A program made the translations under genes and the position numbers. The notes under the pieces are model-generated. The model had not been told where the DNA came from. It saw nothing but the letters and a program-made list of their open reading frames with translations, and did not search any database. Positions 43,084 through 50,283 of a stretch of 64,000 nucleotides of DNA are shown piece after piece. Source of the stretch: Cohaesibacter gelatinilyticus (GTDB lineage Bacteria > Pseudomonadota > Alphaproteobacteria > Rhizobiales > Cohaesibacteraceae); contig NZ_OBEL01000008.1 in NCBI RefSeq assembly GCF_900215605.1, forward strand, positions 1-64,000, read 5' to 3'. The stretch's first letter is position 1. Each line of letters starts with the position of its first letter.

Positions 43084-43095
43084 TTAACATATCAA
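43084..43095. promoter_or_regulatory. Possible HpaR site before the AEC transporter
   Basis: TTAACATATCAA matches the HpaR palindrome TTAACATGTTAA at 10 of 12 positions and the site at 49625 at 11 of 12. It lies 26 bases upstream of the transporter start. Confidence 0.4.
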
Positions 43096-43121
43096 TCAAT
43101 TAATCCAATCGCAGGCCTGAT

Positions 43122-44057
43122 ATGCAATCGCTCTTTTCCCTTACCGGACCGATTTTTGCCCTGATTGCTATCGGCTATCTTGCCGTCTCCTACAAACTTG
43201 TGCCGAAAGAAGGCGTGGCTGCCTTTGGACGCTATCTGGTGACCTTCGCCATTCCGGCGGCTTTGTTCAAAGCCTTGGGCGAGCGGGATCTTGCCGAAAT
43301 CATCCAGCCGGATTATCTGCTGATCTATGGCACCGGCTCGCTGATACCCTTTGCCATTTTGTTTCTTGTCGCCAAAAAGATGCGTAACCGTCCGCTCGAC
43401 CAAAGCGCCATCATCGCCATGGGCGGCAGTTTTTCCAATACGTTGATGATCGGCTACCCGATCATCTATCAGCTGTTCGGGGCCAAGGCGCTTGTCCCCT
43501 TTGCGCTGACGCTGATGGTTGAAAATCTGATCATGATGCCTCTTGTCCTGACATTGGCGGAGCTACAGCAGAACAAGAAGGATCATGTCCTCAAAACGCT
43601 TGGCCGCACCTTTGCCCAGTTGCTGAAAACCCCCATCATCATGGGCATCATTCTCGGCCTTGCCTCATCCGCTCTGGCCTTGCAGGCCCCGGCTCCCGTC
43701 CTGAAAATCATAGATATGCTGGCGGCAAGCGTCGGGGCAGTTGCGTTGTTCGCCGTGGGTGGCAATCTGGTCGGCATTCGTTTTCAGGGCATGGCGCTGG
43801 ATCTGTCCCAAATCGTGGCAACCAAACTGATCCTTCATCCGCTGGCCGTCATAACCTGTCTGTATCTCGGACCAACGCTGGATCCGACATTGACCGCTGT
43901 TGCCGTTATCCTCTCGGCCATGCCGATGTTTGGGATCTACTCCGCGATTGGTGAGCGCTACAATATGGGTAGCCTCTGCGCAGCAGCATTGATCCCCGCC
44001 ACCCTTCTCTCCTTCATCACCATCAATCTTGCCGTCTTCTGGACCACAAGCGGTTAG
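43122..44057 (+). CDS. AEC-family (auxin efflux carrier) transporter
   Basis: A 311-residue inner-membrane protein with about ten helices in two inverted halves. Typical AEC features are GPIFALIAIGYLAVSYKLVP at the N-terminus, MGGSFSNTLMIGYPIIYQLF with the conserved Asn, and a second half beginning LKTPIIMGIILGLASSAL. Bacterial members carry organic acids such as malate or malonate. Set between hpa genes with a possible HpaR site, it could move homoprotocatechuate or a related aromatic or dicarboxylic acid (inference). Confidence 0.85.
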   Translation: MQSLFSLTGPIFALIAIGYLAVSYKLVPKEGVAAFGRYLVTFAIPAALFKALGERDLAEIIQPDYLLIYGTGSLIPFAILFLVAKKMRNRPLDQSAIIAMGGSFSNTLMIGYPIIYQLFGAKALVPFALTLMVENLIMMPLVLTLAELQQNKKDHVLKTLGRTFAQLLKTPIIMGIILGLASSALALQAPAPVLKIIDMLAASVGAVALFAVGGNLVGIRFQGMALDLSQIVATKLILHPLAVITCLYLGPTLDPTLTAVAVILSAMPMFGIYSAIGERYNMGSLCAAALIPATLLSFITINLAVFWTTSG

Positions 44058-44076
44058 TTTCCTCCCGATTGAGCAA

Positions 44077-44112
44077 AGAAAAAGGCGTGTTGCGAAATGC
44101 AGCACGCCTTTT
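44077..44112. terminator. Bidirectional terminator between AEC gene and hpaI
   Basis: GGCGTGTTGC (44084-44093) pairs with GCAGCACGCC (44099-44108), with an A-run before and TTTT after. It can end transcription from both convergent genes. Confidence 0.75.
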
Positions 44113-44138
44113 GTGATTTTCTATCGGGGAGCGAGATT

Positions 44139-44921
44139 CTAGTCGCCGTCCCTCATAGCCCTGGAGCGTTTGGCCAGATCGCGCATCCCGCCAGCAAACA
44201 ACGTGACATCAATGCCGGTGGCAACGAAGGTTGCCCCAATCTCCAGGCATTTTTTGATCAGGTCCTGATTGAGTGTCAGGATACCGCCAGCTTTGCCAGC
44301 AGCCGCAATGCGGGTCATCGCATCGATCACTGCTTCCATCACTTCCGGGGCCGCCGGGTTGCCAATATGACCCATGTCAGCAGCCAGATCAGATGGACCA
44401 ATGAAGACCCCATCAACGTCATCGGTTGCCAGAATGTCATCCAGCGCTGCAAGGCCAGCGCGATTTTCCACCTGAAGCAGCAGGCAGATCTGCTTATCTG
44501 CACTTTTCAGATAATCAGGAATGGCCGCAAATTTGGAAGCACGAGCAAGGGCAGAACCGACACCACGTTTGCCAAAGGGCGGATAGCGCACGGCCCGCAC
44601 CAGATCGGCGGCTTGCTCACCGCTTTCCACCATCGGGATGAGCAGGGTCTGCGCACCAGCATCCAGCACCTGTTTGATCATCCAGTCTTCGCCAATGGGA
44701 AGACGCACGACCGGATGGCTGCTTGAAGCTTCAATCACCTGAAGCTGAGCCAGAATGGAGCGCAGATCATTGGGTGCATGTTCACCATCAATCAACAGCC
44801 AGTCAAAGCCAGCCGTTGCAGAGATTTCGGCTGCATAAGGATCGGCCATACCGACCCAGCAACCCATTTGTGCCTTGCCTTCATTGAGGGCTGCCTTGAA
44901 GGTATTTTTCGGTGCAGGCAT
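44139..44921 (-). CDS. hpaI: 4-hydroxy-2-oxoheptanedioate aldolase HpaI
   Basis: A 260-residue HpcH/HpaI-family class II aldolase, last step of the hpa pathway, yielding pyruvate and succinate semialdehyde. The motifs are GCWVGMADPYAAEISATAGF, DWLLIDGEHAPND (catalytic His), VVRLPIGEDWMIKQVLDAGA and LLLQVENRAGL with the metal-binding Glu, then DGVFIGPSDLAADMG with the Asp. Length matches the family (about 260). It is the last gene of the operon, ending at a bidirectional terminator. Confidence 0.92.
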   Translation of the reverse strand: MPAPKNTFKAALNEGKAQMGCWVGMADPYAAEISATAGFDWLLIDGEHAPNDLRSILAQLQVIEASSSHPVVRLPIGEDWMIKQVLDAGAQTLLIPMVESGEQAADLVRAVRYPPFGKRGVGSALARASKFAAIPDYLKSADKQICLLLQVENRAGLAALDDILATDDVDGVFIGPSDLAADMGHIGNPAAPEVMEAVIDAMTRIAAAGKAGGILTLNQDLIKKCLEIGATFVATGIDVTLFAGGMRDLAKRSRAMRDGD

Positions 44922-44933
44922 GAACTTATCTTT

Positions 44934-45737
44934 CTATTCGAACTGGCAGGTGACGGAACCGAAAGTGCCGAAGTCAGCATCAAAACGGCTGCCCGGCGTT
45001 GCCTCGATCGGCCGGATGAAGGAGCCGGACAGCACAATATCGCCAGCCCGGATGTGATCGCCATAAATGGCGAGGCGATTGGCCAGCCAGGCAACGGAAG
45101 TCGCCGGATCATCCAGCACCCCTGCCCCCAGTCCGGTTTCTTCCACCTCACCATTGCGTTTGGCGATGGCACCTGCCCAACGCATATCAATTTCACTTGG
45201 ATCGAACCGCTCATTACCCAGAACAAGTCCGGCATTGGCGGCATTGTCGGCAATGGTATCGAAGACCTTGCGAATGGCACCGGTCTCTGCATCCTGACGC
45301 ACGATGCGGGTGTCAAGAATTTCCAGCGATGGCGCAAGGCTCTCGGTCGCTGCAATCACTTCATCGCGGCCCACATCCGGCCCCTTCAGATCCTCTTTCA
45401 TGATGAAGGCAATCTCAGCCTCGATCCGTGGCTGAATGAAGCGCCCTTTGGGAATGGTCGCGCCATTTTCAAACCGCATGTCATCAAACAGAATGCCACT
45501 ATCGGGAATATCGATTTTCAATGCATCCTGCATGGCCTTTGAAGTCAGGCCAATTTTCCAGCCGATGATCTTGCGACCAGCACCCAGCTTGTGATCGACC
45601 AGCGCCGACTGCACCCGATAGGCATCTTCCATATCCATTTCAGGATTGGCCTTGGTCAGCAGACCGATCTGTGTGCCGGTCTTTTCCGCTTCAAACAGAG
45701 CATTGGCAACCGCAAAGACATCTTCTCTCATGCTCAT
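44934..45737 (-). CDS. hpaH: 2-oxo-hept-4-ene-1,7-dioate hydratase HpaH
   Basis: A 267-residue hydratase of the FAH-related HpaH/MhpD group. It shows [35 protein letters not shown], then [19 protein letters not shown] with the metal-binding glutamates. It hydrates the diene to 4-hydroxy-2-oxoheptanedioate for HpaI, 12 bases downstream. Its start overlaps the hpaG stop by four bases. Confidence 0.92.
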   Translation of the reverse strand: MSMREDVFAVANALFEAEKTGTQIGLLTKANPEMDMEDAYRVQSALVDHKLGAGRKIIGWKIGLTSKAMQDALKIDIPDSGILFDDMRFENGATIPKGRFIQPRIEAEIAFIMKEDLKGPDVGRDEVIAATESLAPSLEILDTRIVRQDAETGAIRKVFDTIADNAANAGLVLGNERFDPSEIDMRWAGAIAKRNGEVEETGLGAGVLDDPATSVAWLANRLAIYGDHIRAGDIVLSGSFIRPIEATPGSRFDADFGTFGSVTCQFE

Positions 45738-46585
45738 TGTTCGTCCTCCACTCCGTTGATCAGGGTCCCGATCCCTTCAACCTCAATCTCGACCACATCG
45801 CCGGGTTTGAGATATTTCGGCGGATCAAAGCGAGCACCGGCACCGGTTGGCGTACCGGTGATGATGATATCGCCCGGCTGCAGGGTCATGAAGGTGGAGA
45901 TATATTCGATCTCGCGGCGGATGGGAAACATCATGCGGCTGAGCACATCATCCTGACGCACCTCACCATTGACGCGGGTAATGATGCGCGCATCATCCAG
46001 TTGAGAGGCGTCTGTGAAAGGCACAAGCCATGGGCCGATGGAGCCGGATTTGTCCCAATTCTTGCCTTGGGTGACATTGAATTTGGCATGACGCACCCAG
46101 TCACGGATGGTGCCCTCATTGCACAAGGTAAGCGCCGCAATATGATCATAGGCGTCAATCTGACTGATCCGGCGACCACCCTTGCCGATGACGATGGCAA
46201 CTTCACCTTCATAATCGAGCGTATGGTTTTCCGGTGGGCGGATCAGAGGGCGATTATGGCCGGTAAAACCGGAAGCAAAGCGCGGGAAGAGCGACATATA
46301 TTTCGGCTGAGTGCTGCCATCCTTATATTCGGCATTGCGATCCGGGAAATTCACCCCCACGCACAGGATACGCGGTGCGCTCGGCATCACCATTTCATAA
46401 TCGAACTCGGTGTGAGTGACGGCGCGATCTTTGGCTGCTTCCACCAATTGCTCCAGCGCACCAGCGGCAACAACATCATAAAGCGTTGGCCATTGCGCAA
46501 AGTCCGGAGACAGGGCAATCGCCCCATCATCCGTGATGGCACCATAAAAGGTTTCGCCCTTGGCGGTATAAGTTGCAATGCGCAT
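45734..46585 (-). CDS. hpaG: HpaG-type fumarylacetoacetate hydrolase family protein
   Basis: A 283-residue FAH-fold enzyme. Motifs are ILCVGVNFPDRNAEYKDGS, RPLIRPPENHTLDYEGEVAI with the acidic metal ligands, and GDIIITGTPTGAGARFDPP with the GTPxG loop. In this operon it should decarboxylate and/or isomerise the dienoate produced by HpaE and HpaF. E. coli HpaG is a fused tandem protein of about 430 residues; here a single domain carries the function, so the decarboxylase could be homodimeric. Confidence 0.88.
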   Translation of the reverse strand: MRIATYTAKGETFYGAITDDGAIALSPDFAQWPTLYDVVAAGALEQLVEAAKDRAVTHTEFDYEMVMPSAPRILCVGVNFPDRNAEYKDGSTQPKYMSLFPRFASGFTGHNRPLIRPPENHTLDYEGEVAIVIGKGGRRISQIDAYDHIAALTLCNEGTIRDWVRHAKFNVTQGKNWDKSGSIGPWLVPFTDASQLDDARIITRVNGEVRQDDVLSRMMFPIRREIEYISTFMTLQPGDIIITGTPTGAGARFDPPKYLKPGDVVEIEVEGIGTLINGVEDEQ

Positions 46586-46667
46586 TCAAGCCTCCTCGGC
46601 GGCATCGATCCCGCCCATGCAGAGATATTTTAATTCCAGAAAAGAACAATGAATCAATAGTGTAGCT

Positions 46668-47513
46668 TCAAGCCAGCGAGAAGCTTGCATTCACCTGACC
46701 GGTGCCGGAGCTACCAAAGTAAGGCGTATGGATTTCGCAAGAACCTTTATAGTCTTCCCAGCCAAGAGCCCCGAACAGCAGAGCCGTATCGACCATGCCG
46801 CATTCGCCTGCGCAATTGGCAGCATAGGCAGGCAGCATGTCGAGAAATTCTTCCCAGCGCCCTTCCGCCCAGAGATCCAGCACACGCAAATCCATCTGAC
46901 GATTGAATTCGCCATTCACCTTGTTCAGGTAATCGCTGGAAATCTCATTGGGAGCAAAAGCATGGCTAAGAGAACCAGAGGCATAAATCGCAACCTTGCG
47001 GTCCGACTTGGCAATCGCCCGTGCAATGGCTTCCCCGGCAATGCGGTTTTCCTCAATGGACGAGAATTGGTTGGCCGCCATGGGCAACACATTGGCAATC
47101 GGGCCTTCATTAATGAAATGCATCGGCAAAAGCGTGCCATATTCCACACCAAGGTCAGGCTGGTTATGAGCCATGGCTTTCAAGCCGGTTTCCTGAATTT
47201 CCTTGACCACCAGATCCGCCAGATCCGGTGCTCCGTCATAGCCATATTCCATATCTGCCAGCATATGTGGCAATTCATGGCTGATGAAGCGGCCTTGATG
47301 GCGGGGTTTGGAATTCAAATGGAAGCCCTGATTGACGATCCAGTGGGTATCGAAAATCAGAAATGTATCGACGCCCGCTGCCAATGCTTCTTCGCGAAGT
47401 TTGGCAAAACCATCGATGGCATTTTGGCGAATGCCCTTATGCTGAGGCATGGTATGCGACATCCAGATGGATGGAACATGCGTAATCTTCGCCGCCTGTA
47501 CAATCTCTCCCAT
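46668..47513 (-). CDS. hpaD: 3,4-dihydroxyphenylacetate 2,3-dioxygenase HpaD
   Basis: A 281-residue LigB-type extradiol dioxygenase that cleaves homoprotocatechuate. Motifs are AAKITHVPSIWMSHTM, FLIFDTHWIVNQGFHLNSKP, DLGVEYGTLLPMHFIN and VAIYASGSLSHAFAPN, matching the second hpaD at 41894 in order and spacing. It lies between hpaE and hpaG in the operon. The ribosome binding site GAGGAAAAG precedes ATG 47513. Confidence 0.9.
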   Translation of the reverse strand: MGEIVQAAKITHVPSIWMSHTMPQHKGIRQNAIDGFAKLREEALAAGVDTFLIFDTHWIVNQGFHLNSKPRHQGRFISHELPHMLADMEYGYDGAPDLADLVVKEIQETGLKAMAHNQPDLGVEYGTLLPMHFINEGPIANVLPMAANQFSSIEENRIAGEAIARAIAKSDRKVAIYASGSLSHAFAPNEISSDYLNKVNGEFNRQMDLRVLDLWAEGRWEEFLDMLPAYAANCAGECGMVDTALLFGALGWEDYKGSCEIHTPYFGSSGTGQVNASFSLA

Positions 47514-47574
47514 CTTTTCCTCCCTGTTTTGTCTCTCAAAAGCCTGATGCTTGCCGACCCTTTATTCCTATAGA

Positions 47575-47600
47575 CGAGAGGGAAGATATCTCCCCTCTCG
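47575..47600 (-). other. Intercistronic hairpin between hpaE and hpaD
   Basis: CGAGAGGG and CCCTCTCG form an 8-bp stem around a 10-nt loop, with no U-run. It probably affects message processing or relative expression within the operon. Confidence 0.55.
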
Positions 47601-47613
47601 AATAAGTTTTGGA

Positions 47614-49125
47614 TCAAGCGCCAAGCTTTGGAATGGAATGCTCGCCAAGTGCGAAGGCGATATTCTTCTGCTCCATGTAGAATTCAAAGGACCAGTCACC
47701 ACCATCGCGACCGATACCGGACGCTTTGACCCCACCAAATGGTGACGGCAGATGGCGCACATTCTCCGAGTTCACCCAGATCATGCCAGCTTCCAGCTTG
47801 TCAGTGAAGCGGATGGCACGGGTCAGATCGTTGGTCCAGACATAGCCGGAGAGGCCATAGTCAACACCATTGGCGATTTCCAAGGCCTCTTCCTCGGTCT
47901 CGAACTCGATGGCGGTCAGGAATGGACCAAAGATTTCTTCCTGAGAAACGCGCATGTCAGGCTTTGCATTGGTGACAAGGGTCGGAGCAACGAAATAACC
48001 CTCGTTACCTATACGCTTACCACCTGCTGCAATGGTTGCACCATCTTCCTTTGCGATATCGAAATAGCTGGTCACCTTGTTGAAATGCTCTTCATGGATC
48101 AGCGGACCGACTTCGGTCTTTGGATCCAGAGGATGACCCACACGGATTTTCTTCACCCGCTCGATCAGCTTTTCCTGAAATTCCTTGGCAACAGACTTCT
48201 GGATCAGCAGACGCGAAGAAGAGGTACAACGCTCACCATTCAATGAGTAGATCATGAAGATCGCGGCATCCAGAGCGCGGTCAAGATCGGCATCTTCAAA
48301 GACCACGACAGGGTTCTTGCCACCCAGTTCGAAATGCACGCGCTTCAGGGTATCTGCGCCTTGCTTCATGATCAGGGAACCGGTGCGGCTCTCACCGACA
48401 AAGGCAATCGCCTTGATATCAGGATGCTCGGTCAGACGCTTGCCTGCATCTTCACCAAAGCCGTTGACCAGATTCCAGACGCCTTTCGGCAGACCTGCCT
48501 CATGGGCAATCTCCGCCAGAATGCGAGCGGTCAGTGGAGAGAATTCCGCAGGCTTGTGCACCACAGTACAACCTGCCGCCAGAGCCGGAGCGATTTTCCA
48601 GGTGGACAGCATGAAAGGCGTGTTCCACGGAGTGATGACGCCGACCGGTCCGATTGGTGTGCGGGTGGTGACATTCATCAGGGTCGGAGACTGCAAATTC
48701 TGACCATCACGTGCCGAGGATACCTTGTCAGCAAAGAAGCGGAAGTTGGCCGCGCCACGCAGGGCCGCCTTGGACATGAAGCGATAGGCCTGTCCGGTAT
48801 CCCAGCATTCACAAAGGGCGATTTCTTCGGCGCGCTCTTCAATCAGCTCGGCAATGCGGATCAGGATAGCCTTGCGCTCTTTGGCAGGCATATCACGCCA
48901 AGCGGGAAATGCTGCCTTAGCGGCTGCGGCTGCTGCATCCATGTCAGCAGCATCTCCCTTGGCTACCTGGCAGATCAGGCTATTATCGACCGGAGAGGTC
49001 GTATCAAATCTTGCGCCATTGATGGCTGGACGGCTTTCACCATTGATCAGATTTTCAATCCCTGATGTTTTGAAGCGGTCCAGATAGCCTTCAAGCTTTG
49101 CAATATGGGTCTGTAGATCTGACAT
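47614..49125 (-). CDS. hpaE: 5-carboxymethyl-2-hydroxymuconate semialdehyde dehydrogenase HpaE
   Basis: A 503-residue aldehyde dehydrogenase. Features are GVITPWNTPFMLSTWKIAPA, FELGGKNPVVVFEDADLD with the general-base Glu, and NGERCTSSSRLLIQ with catalytic Cys. The N-terminal extension and the NFRFFADKVSSARDGQ segment are typical of HpaE. It oxidises the ring-cleavage semialdehyde. Its ATG overlaps the hpaF stop by one base (TAATG). Confidence 0.93.
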   Translation of the reverse strand: MSDLQTHIAKLEGYLDRFKTSGIENLINGESRPAINGARFDTTSPVDNSLICQVAKGDAADMDAAAAAAKAAFPAWRDMPAKERKAILIRIAELIEERAEEIALCECWDTGQAYRFMSKAALRGAANFRFFADKVSSARDGQNLQSPTLMNVTTRTPIGPVGVITPWNTPFMLSTWKIAPALAAGCTVVHKPAEFSPLTARILAEIAHEAGLPKGVWNLVNGFGEDAGKRLTEHPDIKAIAFVGESRTGSLIMKQGADTLKRVHFELGGKNPVVVFEDADLDRALDAAIFMIYSLNGERCTSSSRLLIQKSVAKEFQEKLIERVKKIRVGHPLDPKTEVGPLIHEEHFNKVTSYFDIAKEDGATIAAGGKRIGNEGYFVAPTLVTNAKPDMRVSQEEIFGPFLTAIEFETEEEALEIANGVDYGLSGYVWTNDLTRAIRFTDKLEAGMIWVNSENVRHLPSPFGGVKASGIGRDGGDWSFEFYMEQKNIAFALGEHSIPKLGA

Positions 49126-49514
49126 TATTGGTCACCTTCCAGAAACTGACGTATTGAATTCTTCTTCGGGCTTAATTCGGGATCGATGTCACGCATTTCC
49201 ATCGATAGAGCCAATGGCATCTCTTTCATCAGCGGTGCCAGATAGGCGCTGGCCGCTTCAAAGATCTGCTCCGTTGCGGCTTTGCGCACTTCCAGAGTAC
49301 GCCCACCACGCAAGCGAACAGAGATGTCGATATAGGCCCTGTTGTCCTCACCATCGGCAATGGAACAATGGCTCGCTGCAAAGGCCCTCACCCGAATGCC
49401 TGGCATGGGAAAAACACCGGTTTGCAAACCCACTTCCCGCAGGTGGTTGCAAAAGTCTGCCATATCCATCCGGTCTTCCAGATTGGGTGAGTAATCGATG
49501 CAGAAATGCGGCAT
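49125..49514 (-). CDS. hpaF: 5-carboxymethyl-2-hydroxymuconate isomerase HpaF
   Basis: A 129-residue tautomerase-related isomerase beginning MPHFCIDYSPN, with the N-terminal proline expected to act as catalytic base after Met removal. Further features are GVFPMPGIRVRAFAASHCSI and DISVRLRGGRTLEVRKAATE. Length fits HpaF (about 126). It is the first gene of the hpaF-E-D-G-H-I operon. HpaR-type operators lie 90-120 bases upstream. Confidence 0.92.
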   Translation of the reverse strand: MPHFCIDYSPNLEDRMDMADFCNHLREVGLQTGVFPMPGIRVRAFAASHCSIADGEDNRAYIDISVRLRGGRTLEVRKAATEQIFEAASAYLAPLMKEMPLALSMEMRDIDPELSPKKNSIRQFLEGDQ

Positions 49515-49546
49515 GAATGCCTCCCCTCACGCGCGTCTTATTTTGA

Positions 49547-49591
49547 AGCGGATTCTTTTCCGAAAGGTGCTTCAACCTTTCGGGAATACGC
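49547..49591. repeat. Dispersed palindromic repeat, copy 5
   Basis: Arms AGCGGATTCTTTTCCGAAAG and CTTTCGGGAATACGC. It sits between the hpaF start and the HpaR operators, so it is in the hpaF leader. Confidence 0.75.
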
Positions 49592-49602
49592 AATAAAATT
49601 AA

Positions 49603-49636
49603 TTATCATGTTAAGTAATAAAATTTAACATGTCAA
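49603..49636. promoter_or_regulatory. Pair of HpaR-type operators in the hpaF/hpaR divergon
   Basis: TTATCATGTTAA (49603-49614) and TTAACATGTCAA (49625-49636) each differ from the palindrome TTAACATGTTAA by one base. Their centres are 22 bp apart, about two helical turns, so two dimers could bind the same face. They lie between hpaF and its divergent MarR regulator gene. Confidence 0.75.
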
Positions 49637-49744
49637 CATTATTGGGTATTTTTTTGAAAAAGCCAATTGCTTGCGATCTTAAATAACAGGTGGATGTCTA
49701 CGAGCCGCTCTTGCACCCCATCTGGAATGGCTCCATAAAGGGAT

Positions 49745-50209
49745 ATGAGCGAAAAACCAGACATACAGCCACTCGCGGACGGCAGTGTTCGCCACACCTC
49801 ACGAGCCTTGCCCATCGCCCTGTTGCGCGCCCGGGAAACCGTGATGATTCCCATTCGTGAGATGCTGAATGAGAATGGCCTGACCGAACAGAAATGGCGC
49901 ATTCTGCGGACCCTGGATGAATGTGGTGAAATCGAGCAAACCCAGATTGCAAGAGAAGCCTGTTTGCTGCTACCAAGCCTGACGCGCATTTTGCGTGGCA
50001 TGGAGGCCGATGGTCAGATTTCTCGCAAATCCGATGAAGTGGATCGCCGGCGGACGCTGGTACAGATCACGCCACTTGGCCGGGATCTCCTGATGCATAA
50101 CATGCCGACCAGCAATCAGATTTATGAACGCATCGAGTCTCAATATGGCCGTCAGAAACTCGAAACCCTGCTTGATCTTCTGGAAGAGCTGCAAGATCTC
50201 AAGATCTGA
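49745..50209 (+). CDS. hpaR: HpaR, MarR-family regulator of homoprotocatechuate degradation
   Basis: A 154-residue winged-helix MarR protein. Motifs are RALPIALLRARETVMIPIRE, NGLTEQKWRILRTLDECGE, REACLLLPSLTRILRGMEAD and the wing DEVDRRRTLVQITPLG. It fits HpaR, which represses the meta-cleavage operon until the aromatic acid is present. It is divergent from hpaF with a pair of operators between them. An inverted repeat follows the stop. Confidence 0.92.
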   Translation: MSEKPDIQPLADGSVRHTSRALPIALLRARETVMIPIREMLNENGLTEQKWRILRTLDECGEIEQTQIAREACLLLPSLTRILRGMEADGQISRKSDEVDRRRTLVQITPLGRDLLMHNMPTSNQIYERIESQYGRQKLETLLDLLEELQDLKI

Positions 50210-50221
50210 AGTCTCGTAACT

Positions 50222-50266
50222 GATCCCGGCAAGGTGTTGGAAGGAACAACAAAGCTTGCCGGGATC
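50222..50266. terminator. Bidirectional hairpin between hpaR and the aminotransferase gene
   Basis: GATCCCGGCAAG and CTTGCCGGGATC form a perfect 12-bp stem around a 21-nt loop. It separates two convergent genes. No strong U-run follows, so it may act with Rho. Confidence 0.65.
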
Positions 50267-50283
50267 AATGCGTTTAAAGAAGA

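Larger units (their letters stand above)
42749..43121. other. AT-rich 373-bp divergent intergenic region
   Basis: No convincing gene. It contains an HpaR-type operator (42768-42781), a 12-bp perfect hairpin (43013-43040) and a second, weaker HpaR-like site (43084-43095). The base composition is markedly more AT-rich than its neighbours. Confidence 0.6.

Noticed and set aside
42899-43087. A 62-codon plus-strand frame in the AT-rich gap
   Set aside because: It contains the 12-bp hairpin, has no ribosome binding site and no similarity I recognise.
15981-49591. Repeated 45-50 bp palindromes as a CRISPR array
   Set aside because: Copies are kilobases apart, degenerate and individually palindromic, with no regular spacers or cas genes.
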